A stretch of 64,000 nt of DNA from Chinchilla lanigera (taxonomy: Eukaryota > Chordata > Mammalia > Rodentia > Chinchillidae): contig NW_004955438.1 of NCBI RefSeq assembly GCF_000276665.1, positions 7,900,594-7,964,593 on the forward strand, written 5' to 3'. A program made the translations under genes and the position numbers. Below are positions 11,160 through 23,154 of the stretch, one piece after another (position 1 is the stretch's first letter; each line of letters begins with the position of its first letter). A model generated the notes under the pieces. The model was not told the origin of the DNA. It ran no database searches and saw only the letters and a program-made list of their open reading frames with translations.

Positions 11160-12118
11160 GACATTAAACCTGCTATGCTCGATGATGACAAATCTCATAA
11201 GGAACATCAAAACTGAGGGTAAGCAGGAGTTCAGGAGGAGGGTAGTTAGTTAAAATTGTATCCCTGGTGGTCTCATGGAAGCCTTTGCCCAGTGGGACCA
11301 ACAGATTGGTGAGCTCAAGGAAGAGTGACTGCAAATTGAGCAGATCCATTTCACCTTTACAAGCATGCAGATATGGTCATTCATCCAATGCAGCTGTTAA
11401 TTGTACATGTCTTTTCTCAGGATTAATTAAATCTGGCCCTGATCTTTGTCTTTTCTTTGCTTCGTATTACCATTTAGCAACAAGCCAAGCCATTCTAAAA
11501 AATGGAGTCTTAATCTCCCTGTGATATCATGGGTGGTATTCAATTACATTTTAAAATTTTTTTTCATTTTGCTTTTTTTGATGAGACACTTAGGACTTAC
11601 ATAAATTTACTACCTGAAATATTGACCATTCTCTTTTTATCTACATCGATGACAGATTCTCCTGTTTTGCAGCTAAACACATGATTTTACAAGGTATATC
11701 TTATCTTTCAAGGTAGTTGTACAGTTTAAAAGGAATCAGGCATCATCTTACACAGTTGTATTCCTGACTTCAAATTTGAATTTCTTAGAGAACTTGAAAA
11801 TATCAGTGGCCAGACTCTACATCAAGAGTCCCTTCCAGTCCATGCTATCTCGGGTGGACTTGGGTTTTTGGTATTTCTTCAACTTCTCCTAAGGTACTTC
11901 TATTGTGTGGCCAAGAAAGATGAGAAAGTGAGATGAGCTTTTTTGTTCAAACTGGACCAATACCATTAGGCTAAGCTGTGAGTTTTTTTATTTTTTATTT
12001 TTTAGAAATGCAGAATGTGAGACAATATCCCAAATACACCTAGTGAAATTTTGCATTTTAACAAGATACAAAGTGCTTTGTTTGTTTATTAAAGTTTGAA
12101 ACACATGGCCCTAGTTAC
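11160..12118. other. no recognised gene or repeat
   Basis: Unique sequence. An 85-codon ORF at 11267-11524 has no recognisable motif, and I do not call it a gene. Confidence 0.4.
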
Positions 12119-12122
12119 ATAC

Positions 12123-12291
12123 TTTTTTTTTATTTTTTATTTTTTTTGTCTTTTTGAGACAGGGTCTTGCTATGCAGTTCAGTCTGGCCTTGAGCTCACT
12201 TTGTAGCCCAAGGCTGGTCTCGAACTCTCAGTGATTCTCCTGCCGCAGCCTCCCAAGTGCTGGGATTACAGGCATACACCACCATGCCCAT
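12123..12291 (-). mobile_element. B1 SINE, near full length
   Basis: T-rich tail complement, GTCTTTTTGAGACAGGGTC, GGCCTTGAGCTCACTTTGTAG, GGCTGGTCTCGAACTCTCAG, AAGTGCTGGGATTACAGGC and ACCACCATGCCC. Contains the internal duplication typical of B1. Confidence 0.95.
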
Positions 12292-12489
12292 CGTACCTTT
12301 ATTTTGTTGAAAGCTAATTAAGAGTAAACATATTCTATCATCTGTCCACTCATTAGTATAACTAACAAGGAGAAGGTAGTGTTAGATGCCTGTGTGAAGA
12401 TTCTGTTTGGAGCTGCTTCCACAGAGAAGACTGCCAATTTTGTAAGCTCATGGAGCTTTGATGCAAATTGGACAAAAATCTCTGTGAGT

Positions 12490-12896
12490 TGTTATGATTT
12501 AGATCTAGGACGTCCCCGAAAGTCTCACGTGTTCAGAGGTGGAGCATTTGAAAGGTGATTGCTTCATGGGGGCACTACACTCATCAGTGGATTAGTCCAC
12601 TAAGTTTATAGCTAATCGCACTGCTGGAGGTGGGATCTAGTGGAAGAGGTACATCTCTGGAGTGTGACCCTGAACAGTATACCTCCCTCCACGGTTCCTC
12701 CCTCGGCTAGCTCTGCTTCCTGGCTGCCATGTTGTGAATAACTATCTAACTCCAGGCCCTCCACCATGCCATTTCTGCCTAGGAAATTCTGTAGTTCTGC
12801 TGACCAGTGTTGCAACCACGAGCCAACATAAACCTGTCCTTTAAGTCATGGGTGTTGGGTCTTATGTCTCAGCCATGAAGAAATGACTAAGACTTA
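12490..12896 (+). mobile_element. ERVL-MaLR solo LTR (sense)
   Basis: Begins TGTTATGATTTAGATC, then CTCACGTGTTCAGAGG, GAAAGGTGATTGCTTCATGG, CTCATCAGTGGATTAGTCC and GCTGCCATG, ending with GAGCCAACATAAACCTG and TGTCTCAGCCATGAAGAAATGACTAAGAC. This order (lost-date box, AATAAA-like site, terminal GACTAAGAC) is the MaLR pattern. No internal coding region. Confidence 0.75.
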
Positions 12897-12899
12897 GAC

Positions 12900-14100
12900 T
12901 AATTAGAGTAAGAGAAATGCACATTGCTGTTAAATAACAGTTACAAAACACTTTAAAAGAAAAATCACTTAAAATAATAAAAGATCCTGAGTAATCATTA
13001 CTTATCCTTTGGTCCTGTGGTTGTGTCTACACAGAAATTTGGTTGTCATAAAGATCTTGCATAAACATTTAAAATTATGCAGGTCAATCAACTATATGTT
13101 TCTCAATAGACATCTACTTTTTTATTTGTTAATCATTTTATCAGAAATTGAGCAAAAGTAAACTTTTCTTATCCACTACCCCAAATTCCAAATAGTGCGA
13201 TAGAGTTAGCTTTAATGTTTTTCACACTTTGGGCTAGCAATTTGACTGATATTAAATTATTTGTGTGCAGTTAGGGCATATACTCTAGAAACTCTTTTAA
13301 ACCTAAGAAAATACCTGCAAGAATTCTAGCCTGCTCTATACACATCAGCTCCACTTACTACAAGAAGCATGGACCTCTGAGCTCAGAGCCAGGAGCCTTG
13401 CTAATAACCGCTGGCTCTTGCTGCTTTGGGTTAACATTTCAGTTGCTAAGTACTCGAGGAGGAAAGAAGGCTACCTTCCACATACTTCCACAGCCAAAAC
13501 ACATGAAAAAATAGAAAATTACTTTCAGAATAAAGAAACATGCATATTTAGGTTAGGCCAGTCTACTTAAATTGGAGTACCTGTGTCATTTATAATAATT
13601 CCAAAGGATAATAAAATGCCCTCCTGTGGAGTACAGTGCTTATGGTGTACATTCTATAATCTTAAAATATTACATCATTAATTTAATTATTGAACCCTTG
13701 TTTAGTGTTAAAAATTTCCATTGTCTTGTCAACACTCTTGGGAAGTAAAATCTTTCTAAAGCAGTGTCAAATGTATCTTATTTGAGCTATATACCATCTT
13801 CATGATATTAGGTAAACTTTCTGTAGCAGGTACACTTATACCAAATTAATTTCGCATCACATACCTCCCTGAAAATACTTTCATTCATACCCTTGAGTGT
13901 AGACATATGATATTTACTATAATTTACTCTCCAGAATGCCACTATCCAGATTTTTTAAAATCATTCTCAAAATTCAGAGATTTGAAACCTTCTAAACTGT
14001 TTCTCTATCATAGGTACCAAATCAAAACTGGATCTGGTAATTCAGAACAAACACAAATTTCCTGAAGGAAAATAGGGAGTTCTCAAATGAACATGAAAAA
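12900..14100. other. no recognised gene or repeat
   Basis: Unique AT-rich sequence with no repeat I recognise. Confidence 0.4.
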
Positions 14101-14103
14101 TAA

Positions 14104-14304
14104 TTTTTTTTTTCTTTTGGTACTAGAAATTGAATCCAGGGTCTTGGAATTCCCCAGCCCACTTTATTTTACTATTTTTTAAAAACAAATTTAGAGATGG
14201 GGTCTTGTAGTTACCAAATTTCCCAGACTTGGCTCAAATTTGCAGTCCTTCTGTCTCAGCCTCCTTGAATTCTGGGATAATAGGTGTGTGCTACCATGTT
14301 CAAC
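14104..14304 (-). mobile_element. ID remnant abutting a B1/7SL-like element (possible dimeric SINE)
   Basis: From left to right: a T tract, an internally deleted ID complement (GGTACTAGAAATTGAATCCAGG...CCCCAGCCC, to 14160), a short T/A linker, then an old B1-like complement (AGAGATGGGGTCTTG...TCTGGGATAATAGGTGTGTGCTACCATG). Read on the minus strand the order is B1-linker-ID-A tail. That order is known for dimeric B1-ID families in some non-murid rodents. Two independent insertions would look similar. Confidence 0.65.
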
Positions 14305-14309
14305 TTTGA

Positions 14310-17300
14310 TTTCTTCTATTACTACATTTGAATCCCCAAAGTGGTGATTAAAAGTCAAATTGTATTTAATGTATTTTTGACTAGAAATGCTTTGACATAC
14401 AAACTGTCATTTAAGAACAACTTGAAAAATATTTCACTTCTTTTGCTCAATAATGCTCTTTGCCAACAAGGGAAAATGAGAATAGATGGGAAGGAACAGG
14501 AGAAAGGAATATAGAGCATGAAATAATTTTGAGGAATTTCAAAGAGGAAAAGGGAATAACTTAAGCAGGAAACACTTTAAACTGGGAAAACTGAAAAGCT
14601 AGAGACCTACACTAAAAACACATAAATGTCCTTGGATTACTAGAAGTGAGAGCAAAACATATATCTTGAACATCTCATTTATATAAAGTGGTCGACACAA
14701 ACCATCATAAAATATAATAGCTGTTTGAAGAAATACCATCTCAGGGTGAGATATGCCATAAGGCCTCCACTACCACACAGGAGGGTGTACAGAGATAGCT
14801 ATTAGGCAGGCTTGTTGCAGTGCCCAGCTGCCCGGGGACATATGGTGCCTTTCTCCCTTGAAGGAAATTTCCTTCCTCCCATTGTCTTCTGCAGTAACTA
14901 GATCATTTCCTGAATGTTGTTCTTAAGTCTAAGGAAGTTGAATATGCCCCAACAACTTTCTCCCAGGACAAGAGGAGCATATGCATACGCTTCTTCTTGC
15001 CTAAGATGATTAGTCTCTCCGCTACACACTGTTCTTGGCAACACACATCCATGACTAATCAGTCTGGAAACAAGTTAAGCTTCTGATGGTGATGACATTC
15101 CTATGTGTGGGCTGCAAAATGGAACAAGATAGTATCTCTAAATTAAAGATGAAAATATTTTAGATAATTAGAAAGGAAAACAAACAAATATGAAATATGA
15201 TTAACCACCAGTGATTTGAAGTACAAGGAATTCACTATTTTCTTCACCACCTAGAGCAAAGAATTTTCTCGGATTCATTGCTAATATTTAAAAAGTCAGC
15301 TTGTACAAATCCGGTGACCTAAGAACTGTTTTGTTTTGGTTTTTTTTTTTTTTTTTTCTCTTTCTCTCATGCAAACCAGTACTACCTCTTTATACTCTTG
15401 TGAATTTCTTCAGGAGGCCAATAGAAAAAATAAGCCATAAAATGTAAACAAATTCAAATGCTAAAGCAGGCACATCTGCTTGCCAAAACTATGGCTATTT
15501 TTGTTTACACAACCCGATAGTGTTTACATATATCTCTCAGGGCATATGCCCTATCCCAAATGTAAGGGTAAATAAGACACTATCTATTTTGTTTAAGTGT
15601 AAGGGGGGTAAGTAATACAGGACTAGAAGGTCTTAGAGTTTCCACAGAAAGTGCTGCTGGGCGAGGTTGTCTCCCTCCTCACAATAACTCAAAGGAAAGA
15701 ATGCTCTGTCTTGCTGAAGTACATTGCCATGTGTGGTGGTGCCTGGAACTCTAGCAACCATATTTAACGCTGGAGTAGAGACCTGACAGCAGAAAGAGGG
15801 AAAAACAGAACAACAGGAAGTTCTTTAATCCTTGCTGACATCATTTAAACCCTGATTGTTCCAACCTGCAACTTTCTATTAGCACCTCTTATTTAAAATA
15901 ATGAAATGTTTTGTTTTTGCTCTACCTCCTGCCCTATCCAAGCTGAGTGAGATGAACATGTCTTCTGACCACATGGCTGAGGACTGAAATTTAAGGGAAT
16001 TTTTATGTAAATGGAATGCTCAACTTCCTCCAATGCTTCAATTGTCTACATTTTACTCAGAGTAAGAAATAACCTATAAGTCTTCCCCGTTTCTCTAACG
16101 TCTGTGACAAGGCTAACATTTTTTTTGTTCATTTCTTTTATGACTAGGAGATTTGTATAAAGAAGAGGTAAACTCTACTCTCCTTAAATTGCGTTTTAAG
16201 GAGGCACATTTATCAGATTTTTAGAAACCGCCCTTCAGAAATAGCATAAAGCTACCATCCATCTTACTTAGTTGATTTTGGTTGGTCAAGGGAAAAGAAA
16301 ACCTTCAATGATCCAGCTTTCTTCCCTCACTTATCTAGTGATATAATTCTAGCTCATTTTCTTCTCACCAAATCCCTGTGGAATAATGCTGAGTGGAGAA
16401 ATTACAGAGAAAAGAAAAAAAAAAAAGGACAGAAATGTAGATTTGTAGAAAATGAAGAGAGAGAAAGAAAAGGAGACAAATGGGATCAGAAAAGGCAGTA
16501 ATATTTTTAGGTGAATTTTTCAGGATATGATTTTAATGCCACCACAAAACTTTTATGATTTTCAAGCAAAGCATAACTTGTACACCTGAGCTTATTTACG
16601 CAGGAGAAGTACCCAAGGATACCTACTTGGACTAAGGAAATATGTTGTCCCTTGTGCTTCTAAGGGGGAAATCAACTGGGAAAGAAAAGCAGCTTGCAGC
16701 AGAAGAAAGGTATGGCAAGTTGCAGTATTTCTCTTTTCAAGATCCTGACCAATTCCTCTAACTTAACCTTCAATGGCTTGTGAGGTTTCCTTTATAGGAA
16801 GAATCACACTTGAGGCAAAGTGTTATGGGAAGACTAAATGAGATCACTCCCATGAAAAGCATATTGAGATACATTATGCATGCGTTCCGTAAATCCTCCA
16901 ATCTCCCATCCCAGAAGCGCTGGTGAAAAGCTTCTGAAACTCACCATTTCCTGTGAACTGATGAAGTTTTCCAGCTGGGGTGCAAAGAGCCTCACCTCGA
17001 TTGGCCCAGAGTGTTTGCTGAAAGAAAATTAAAATAAAAATATCCTAAGCTTGTTCAACTTTCCAAAAGTATTTTTTTCCATGACATTACTGCTAAACTA
17101 CCGTGAGCTTTCTGAGCCAAATATCCTTCCCACTTTCAGAGCAGGATACAGGCGTAGGGACTCAAACACCAAATATAACACAAACTACTTATTGACTGAG
17201 AAAGAATTTCAGTGATATCAGGGGATTCTTAGTCCAGAAAAGATGAAATAGGTATTTTTCACCTACAAAGAGTAAATAGTAACTGTCAGGTTCCATTGCT

Positions 17301-18720
17301 GTTATTCACTAGGGTAACTAGAGAAAAAGCACCCCTTTCTCCCTGAATCTGCTCTTCCTGAGTACCTGTTACAAATGGTATATATCCTTGGACTATGGAA
17401 CAGTAAAAAACCACCCCATGCTTTAGGTTTAATGTAGTACAGATTTTGAAGTTCACTCAAGGTTGACAGAGATCTCTGGCCTTGGCCTTGTCATTCTGTG
17501 GCCAAGACTGCCCAAAATCAAATATACCATTGCTGGCATCAATGTCACAGAACAAAGTGAAATAATCCTAGAAGGTTGTAGAGCACCAATTAAATGTCCA
17601 AACATGAAATATCACTTACAGCTGACTCACCATGAATGCTAAGAGATCAAATGTACAATATAGTATGGAAGGTGAAGAGCCAGAGGGTCCAAAGTATGTA
17701 TAACTAACTCCCTATTTCACAACAGAAACAAATCTTGCCATAATTTTCCCATCAGTAATCCAGTCAGTCCCATACCTAGGCCAGGAGACATAGTCCTTCA
17801 TTAAGTAATATAACTACACAACCAAAGCATCTCTAGCTGTAATATAAACATGTTGGTTTATCAAATGGGGAGGATCTCTTGGGTACTATATCCAAAATAA
17901 CTGCAGTGGTGGGACCAACTACATATCCTGACTATACCTCACTTAATATATAAAAATATAGCAAATTTTATACATGTTAACAAAATGTATGTTGTAGATT
18001 TTAATAAGAATCTTTGAAAGACTCAAATATCTCCCTTTCAAGATGGAGTACAATTTAGAGAACTTCAAATGCACATTAATTTCCCTTGGTTACCAAATAT
18101 CGCCTTAAACATCAATGGCATATGACAATTAACACGCATTTTGTATGAAATCTATGGAGTTCAACTCAGTTCATGTCAAGTGAATTCATCTGTCATCATC
18201 TGGCTATGCTGCATGTGTCTCTCCTCTTCTTCCAGGGAATAACAGGTCCACAAGGAAGTCTATTCTGACTGTGACAGAAGCACAAAAACTCACGGACATA
18301 CAAGGTCTCTAGTAGTCTAGGTTTAAAGCTGGCACACTGCTATTCAATGCCCTTCACTGGATCAAAGCAATTTACCTAGTTAATCCAAGAGTGAAAAGGT
18401 AAGGAAATTCTCCATCATCAGGTTGGAGGGTTATTACAAAGTTGCATACAAAGTTGCATAGCAAAAGCATGAATAAAAGTAAAGGTGCGGAGTGATTATG
18501 GTCATTACTGCAAGCTAACACATGCACTCCTTGTTACAAGTATTAACTCATGTGCTTATCCGTCGCATTGCTTCTCAGGTGAAACAGCTTTGAACTGCAA
18601 AATTCCCATTGCCTAGAGGGAATTCTGACACAGGCAAAGTCCACAGTGTGAACCTCTCCAAAATCTCTGATGATTACTGCTCTAAGAAAATCATTGTTTC
18701 CTAATGGCTCTAAAAGGCAT
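14310..18720. other. 4.4 kb of mostly unique sequence
   Basis: No gene or well-supported repeat. A T tract lies at 15336-15360 and a 13-mer A run near 16420. A tandem pair ACAAAGTTGCAT lies at about 18437-18460. A weak B1-like start near 15730 is not convincing. Confidence 0.4.
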
Positions 18721-18724
18721 TAAG

Positions 18725-18885
18725 AGGTGGGCGTGGGGGTGTATGCCTGTCATCCCAATACTCTGGAGGCTGAGGCAGGAAGATCTGGTGAGTTTGAGAC
18801 CAGCCTGAGCTACAAAGTGAGCTCAAAGCTAGAGTGAATGAGACTCTGTCTCAAAAAGACAAAAATAAACAAATAAAATTAAAAA
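18725..18885 (+). mobile_element. B1 SINE (sense)
   Basis: AGGTGGGCGTGGGGGTGTATGCCTGTCATCCCA, GGAGGCTGAGGCAGGAAGATC, GAGACCAGCCTGAGCTACAAAGTGAGCTC and GACTCTGTCTCAAAAAGAC with an A-rich tail. Confidence 0.93.
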
Positions 18886-18889
18886 GTAA

Positions 18890-19938
18890 AGGGTGTTGAG
18901 TAGAACAAAGGAAAGGAATTAGACTATGCTTTATAAACTTAAGACAGAATAATGACTCAAGAAAAAAGACTTCATTTTGTATCTGTTTTGAGTCAAAATC
19001 AAAAAATGCTGATTCTCAGAACATGAAACAAAAAGCAATATACATTTTTGTTGCTTTCATGTACATAATTATACAGGTGACACATATGTGTTTTCATGTA
19101 TATCTGAAGTTCTTATTTTGCAGAGACTGGGTTAATAGGAAAAAAGAAATTGGTTCCCAGTGAAGTGAGCAAGGTGGAGTACTGTAGCTATTCAATAAAT
19201 TGCAGAAGGAATAAAAAAGTTTCTAAAGAGAATTGTAGCTTCTCCTGATGTGTGGTCAAATTGTCACCATAAAAGGCTGTTGGTGGGGTGTGGGGGTATG
19301 AGTGACAAAGTGCTCTCCTGAGCAGAGTCTCAGAATAAGCTAGAAAAACACATGCTATTATCTCAACAACTGCAACATGCATCACCATTTTCTCTGAGTT
19401 TTATTAAGCAATTTTAAAGTTTATTGGCAGCAGATAAAAGCTGCTATCAGGCCTGAGTCTATGTTGCTTTCTGCCATGCAAAGATCTAACAGGGATTTTG
19501 TACAGGAAGCATATGCCCTCTTAATTACAGCAAGCATTAAGTTACTTACAGAAAAATCAGGAACCATATGGTCCATTAGAATCAGAAGTCAGAAGGCAAT
19601 GGAAACTAAAATTTCTCTGCTTCTTAACTAAGTGGAGATATCGAGTAGAGGAAAATTCTATTTGCAAGCTGGGAATCAGTGCAGAATTTCATCTTTTCAC
19701 TTGGATCATTCAAACACTTTAGTCTTAATAAGGCTGTGAGAGAGAAGTACTCACTTTTATTACTTTCTACTGGATTTGTCACATTTCTGGATCAACACAT
19801 AATAGATTTATTCCCAGAAATCTTGCTTTTCTTGCTTAAGGCTGAATTGTACTCTCCAAACTGGGTAAAATTTATCCCAATGTGATTATTTTATTCTATA
19901 AGAAAAGCTGGTATTTCACTTAAAAAGCCTATGAAGAT
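18890..19938. other. no recognised gene or repeat
   Basis: Unique sequence. Short ORFs at 19188-19388 (minus) and 19679-19885 (plus) have no support. Confidence 0.4.
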
Positions 19939-19940
19939 TT

Positions 19941-20018
19941 CATATATATATTATATATATTTATATATATATAATATATATAATATAATATATATATTTT
20001 ATATTTATACATATATCA
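19941..20018. repeat. (TA)n-rich low-complexity tract
   Basis: About 78 bases made almost only of A and T, with alternating TA runs that can fold on themselves. Confidence 0.9.
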
Positions 20019-20019
20019 T

Positions 20020-20742
20020 CCTAATGATAAAGGGTAAGTGAATGACCAGAAAGTATGTTTTGCTTTAGGGAATAAAATTGAAGTAAGCAACTTTGTTTTG
20101 AACTTGGTATCTATACCAAGATTCATAGTAAAACATTTTAAAAAATAATTTTATAAATTATTTTAATATTAAAGTTGTATGGAATCTATTTTTCATGTAA
20201 TATTCAAGTATGTAATGCTAGAACAAATTCTGTTCTAGATTTCTTTATATGTGTTTGGTTAAAATCCTAATGAAGATGTAGCCAGAAGGAAGAAAATGAC
20301 TCACTTTTGACCCTTAATGTGCCAGTGAGGAAGTGCAAGAGCTCAATAGTGACCTGCTATTGTGGTTTTGAAAGACTGCCAGGATGAGAGACAGTAGAAG
20401 ATTTCAAAGCTGCCACATTCCCCATCATATAAGGTAATTCATTTAATTCAAAGACATATTAGGAATGTTTTCTGATGGTTTTATCTTAAGTAACAGTTTT
20501 CACACAAAAATCATATGTGTTGTAGTAAACATCGAAATGACATTTATAAATGGACAGAATTTAAATGGATGCAATTAATCTTTCTATGAAACAAATGTGG
20601 AAATATTTAAAAATTATCATTTTGCAAATTAGTAGGAATAAAGAGCCTTCTTAACATGCAAATACGTCATGAGTCCTCTTAAGCAATGGCTGTCATAATT
20701 TTAACATATTTAAATGAGAAAATGATTGATGATGAAGATGTA
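20020..20742. other. no recognised gene or repeat
   Basis: AT-rich unique sequence. Confidence 0.4.
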
Positions 20743-20745
20743 ATG

Positions 20746-20831
20746 TTTTTTTTCTTTGGTACTGGAAATCAAACTCAGGACCTTGCCCTTGCCAGACAGG
20801 CACCTGCACCACTGAGCTACATCTCCAGCCC
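20746..20831 (-). mobile_element. ID-type SINE
   Basis: T tract, GGTACTGGAAATCAAACTCAGGACC, CTTGCCAGACAGGCACC, CACTGAGCTACATCTCCAGCCC. No clean target-site duplication seen. Confidence 0.9.
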
Positions 20832-20834
20832 TTG

Positions 20835-22600
20835 TACTGTGAACCAATAGCTCTTTAAAATTGTATAATTTTGTTAACTAACATATAAAGAAGATACATG
20901 TTCATACATTTGTAGAAGTAGTGTGTACATAGTGTCTGTGGATGTGCATGTGTACACTACGTATATATCAGCAACACCTTCTTTTGGAAAGGGATTGGGA
21001 GCCTTTCGATGTCTGTCTCTCTGCAGAGCTCCACATGTTCAGTCACTAGGGGTCGATGAGGAAGAAAGTCAAGCAAGACATTATTTTGTTCAAACGTGGG
21101 AGGTTATCAGTTTTATTTTGTTGTCCGGTGTAATGACAGCATTTAGTGATTATACTTCACGGACTTTTGGCATGAAAAAAGACTGTCTGAAATTACTTTT
21201 TGGATTCACTGTGACTCAATATAGTGCAAAGCCTTTGTGTCCATCTTCAATGTGGTCTTCATTTGTATAAGCACAGAGCCTTACTCAGGACTCTCTGGAC
21301 ATTGTAGCATTTCAACAAATGTGTTAAAATAATCACACACGTCACATCAGTGTGCTGTGGTTGAACCAGTAGCACCTTAAAAGCCTGTAAGGAGAAAACT
21401 GATCCCATGAATAAAGGTCCCCTGAAACTCCCACCTGACCACTGCATACCACCTGAGTCTTAAGCATAAGCTAAAGTTTGCTGAACACTGTAGGAACTCA
21501 GTAAATAACTTAAAAAAGAGAAAAAGGTGATTTTACTCAATCGACTACTTATTCTAAACCTTGATCTCTTTGAGAAAAACACACTTAGATCAAAGTAAAT
21601 ATCATTGACATAATTAAAACTCAAAGATCAAAAATGTATTCAAGGTTATTATACCATACATTATTAGGATATAAATACATTTGGTTGCATGGTGTACTGT
21701 AGAAATTGGGAGGAATGCTCACATTTGCATATCAATGTGCAAAGCAGTAGCTATAGAAAAAAAAAGCTTTACCTATCACAAGAGAAAAAGAAAAATTCTG
21801 TGAAGAAATGATGTTTCCTGGAAGAGGAGAACTGGATGAATAAAAATGGGGTACAATTCTCTTTCAAATATACTCATCGCAAAAAAAAATAGCTCTTTAT
21901 GCTTTGTCCATAACTATTTCACTTTTAGTCAACTTGAAACAGGTCCTAAACTGTGAGAAAAAAAGAAAAAGATCTTTGCCTTTGCTTTCAGTCAGAAATC
22001 TCAGATTCACAGTCTGCAGACTACTGGACTTATGGATACTTGTATTTTTGCTATTTTTTTTATTTTGCATTTTTAAAGAGTCCTAATACTAAGCAGATGG
22101 TAACACAGACAGCTAAGCCTCCATTGTCTTGTTGCTTTGTCCACCCCTCCCTAACACAGATTTGAATTTGGAGCCACTGACTTGAATTCTTACCAAAAAT
22201 GACCCACTCCGTCTTTTCTTTCATTGTTTTTTCTCTTCTCGATTTCTAAATATTGGAGCTGGGCACATAGTAGCCTTGATGCTCCCTTCGTCTCTGTAAG
22301 CTGTACTTTCGCTTCTACCAATTTGTGTATCCTGTCTCTGCAGGTGACTCCAAATGGATTTCTCAACCCCAGTCCTCTGTTTTGGTTTCTGGATATACAC
22401 ATCCCATTTCATATCAATATTTCCCTTGAAAATACCTTATAGCTCTCAAGTGCAGCATGGGTAAACCTGAATTCTGGGTTTCTTCTTCAGTTTTCCTTCC
22501 CGTGCAGTGTTCTTCCTGTCTGTAAAGGACAATTCCGTCTATCAAAATGCTCATACTAAAACTACTAGGAGTTATCAGAAATTACTTACTCTTCTTACGT
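20835..22600. other. unique sequence with one unassigned 115-codon ORF
   Basis: An ORF at 20923-21270 (plus, 115 codons) starts MYIVSVDVHVYTTYISATPS. It has no domain or family I recognise and no visible splice or promoter context. Such a length can arise by chance in 64 kb. A short L2/MIR-like tail (GGAACTCAGTAAATAAC) is possible near 21490. Confidence 0.4.
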
Positions 22601-22603
22601 TCC

Positions 22604-22632
22604 TGTATCCAGTATCCTGTATCCTGTATCCT
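22604..22632 (+). repeat. short tandem repeat, about four copies of a 7-mer
   Basis: TGTATCC is repeated about four times in tandem, with one unit reading AGTATCC. Confidence 0.85.
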
Positions 22633-22984
22633 CCAACACTTATTGATTCCACCTCCAATTAGAAGACGAATCCATCCATCGTTTCATTTCTGTAACTGTT
22701 TCTGTCCCTGCCGCCATGTCTCTTGTAGGATATTTGCTACTACTCAGTTGAGTACCTTAAATTCCCTCCTCCTCCTTCCATGTCAATTTCTACCCTGTCT
22801 TCAGGAGGATATTTTTCTAAATGAAGATTAGAGGATTGAAATAGCTTGACAGAAGTGTTAGAACAAACTTAAAACCATTACAGGCACTCCTGGCTGCTTC
22901 TCTATCACCCACTCTCTCTATTTTTTCTATTAGAATCCAAATTGTAACTCTGTTAATTTCCTGGTTCTTAGAATGATTTTTGTT

Positions 22985-23150
22985 CTTTTAGGTCTCTAAA
23001 GCTTGCTTCCTCTGTACCCTCTGTTTAGAATGGTTCTTCCGAATGCTTCAACTAGTACTGTCCTGCTCATCCCCCAAGGTATTGTTTATCTCTCCCATTA
23101 CACCAGGAACATAGCTTCCTATATTATCACAGCTCACAGCTGTATCTTTC
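22985..23150 (+). repeat. L2 LINE remnant
   Basis: CTTGCTTCCTCTGTACCCTCTGTTTAGAATGGTTCTTCC followed by CTGCTCATCCCCCAAGGT matches the order of the L2 3' region (TTGCTGTTCCCTCTGCCTGGAATGCTCTTCC...CTCATCCTTCAAG). Diverged and approximate. Confidence 0.6.
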
Positions 23151-23154
23151 ACTG

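Noticed and set aside
15726..15790. B1-like start (GCCATGTGTGGTGGTGCCTGGAACTC)
   Set aside because: Similarity ends after about 30 bases and no B1 middle or tail follows.
19941..20018. TA-rich tract as an origin or matrix attachment site
   Set aside because: Composition alone does not support a function; simple repeat expansion explains it.
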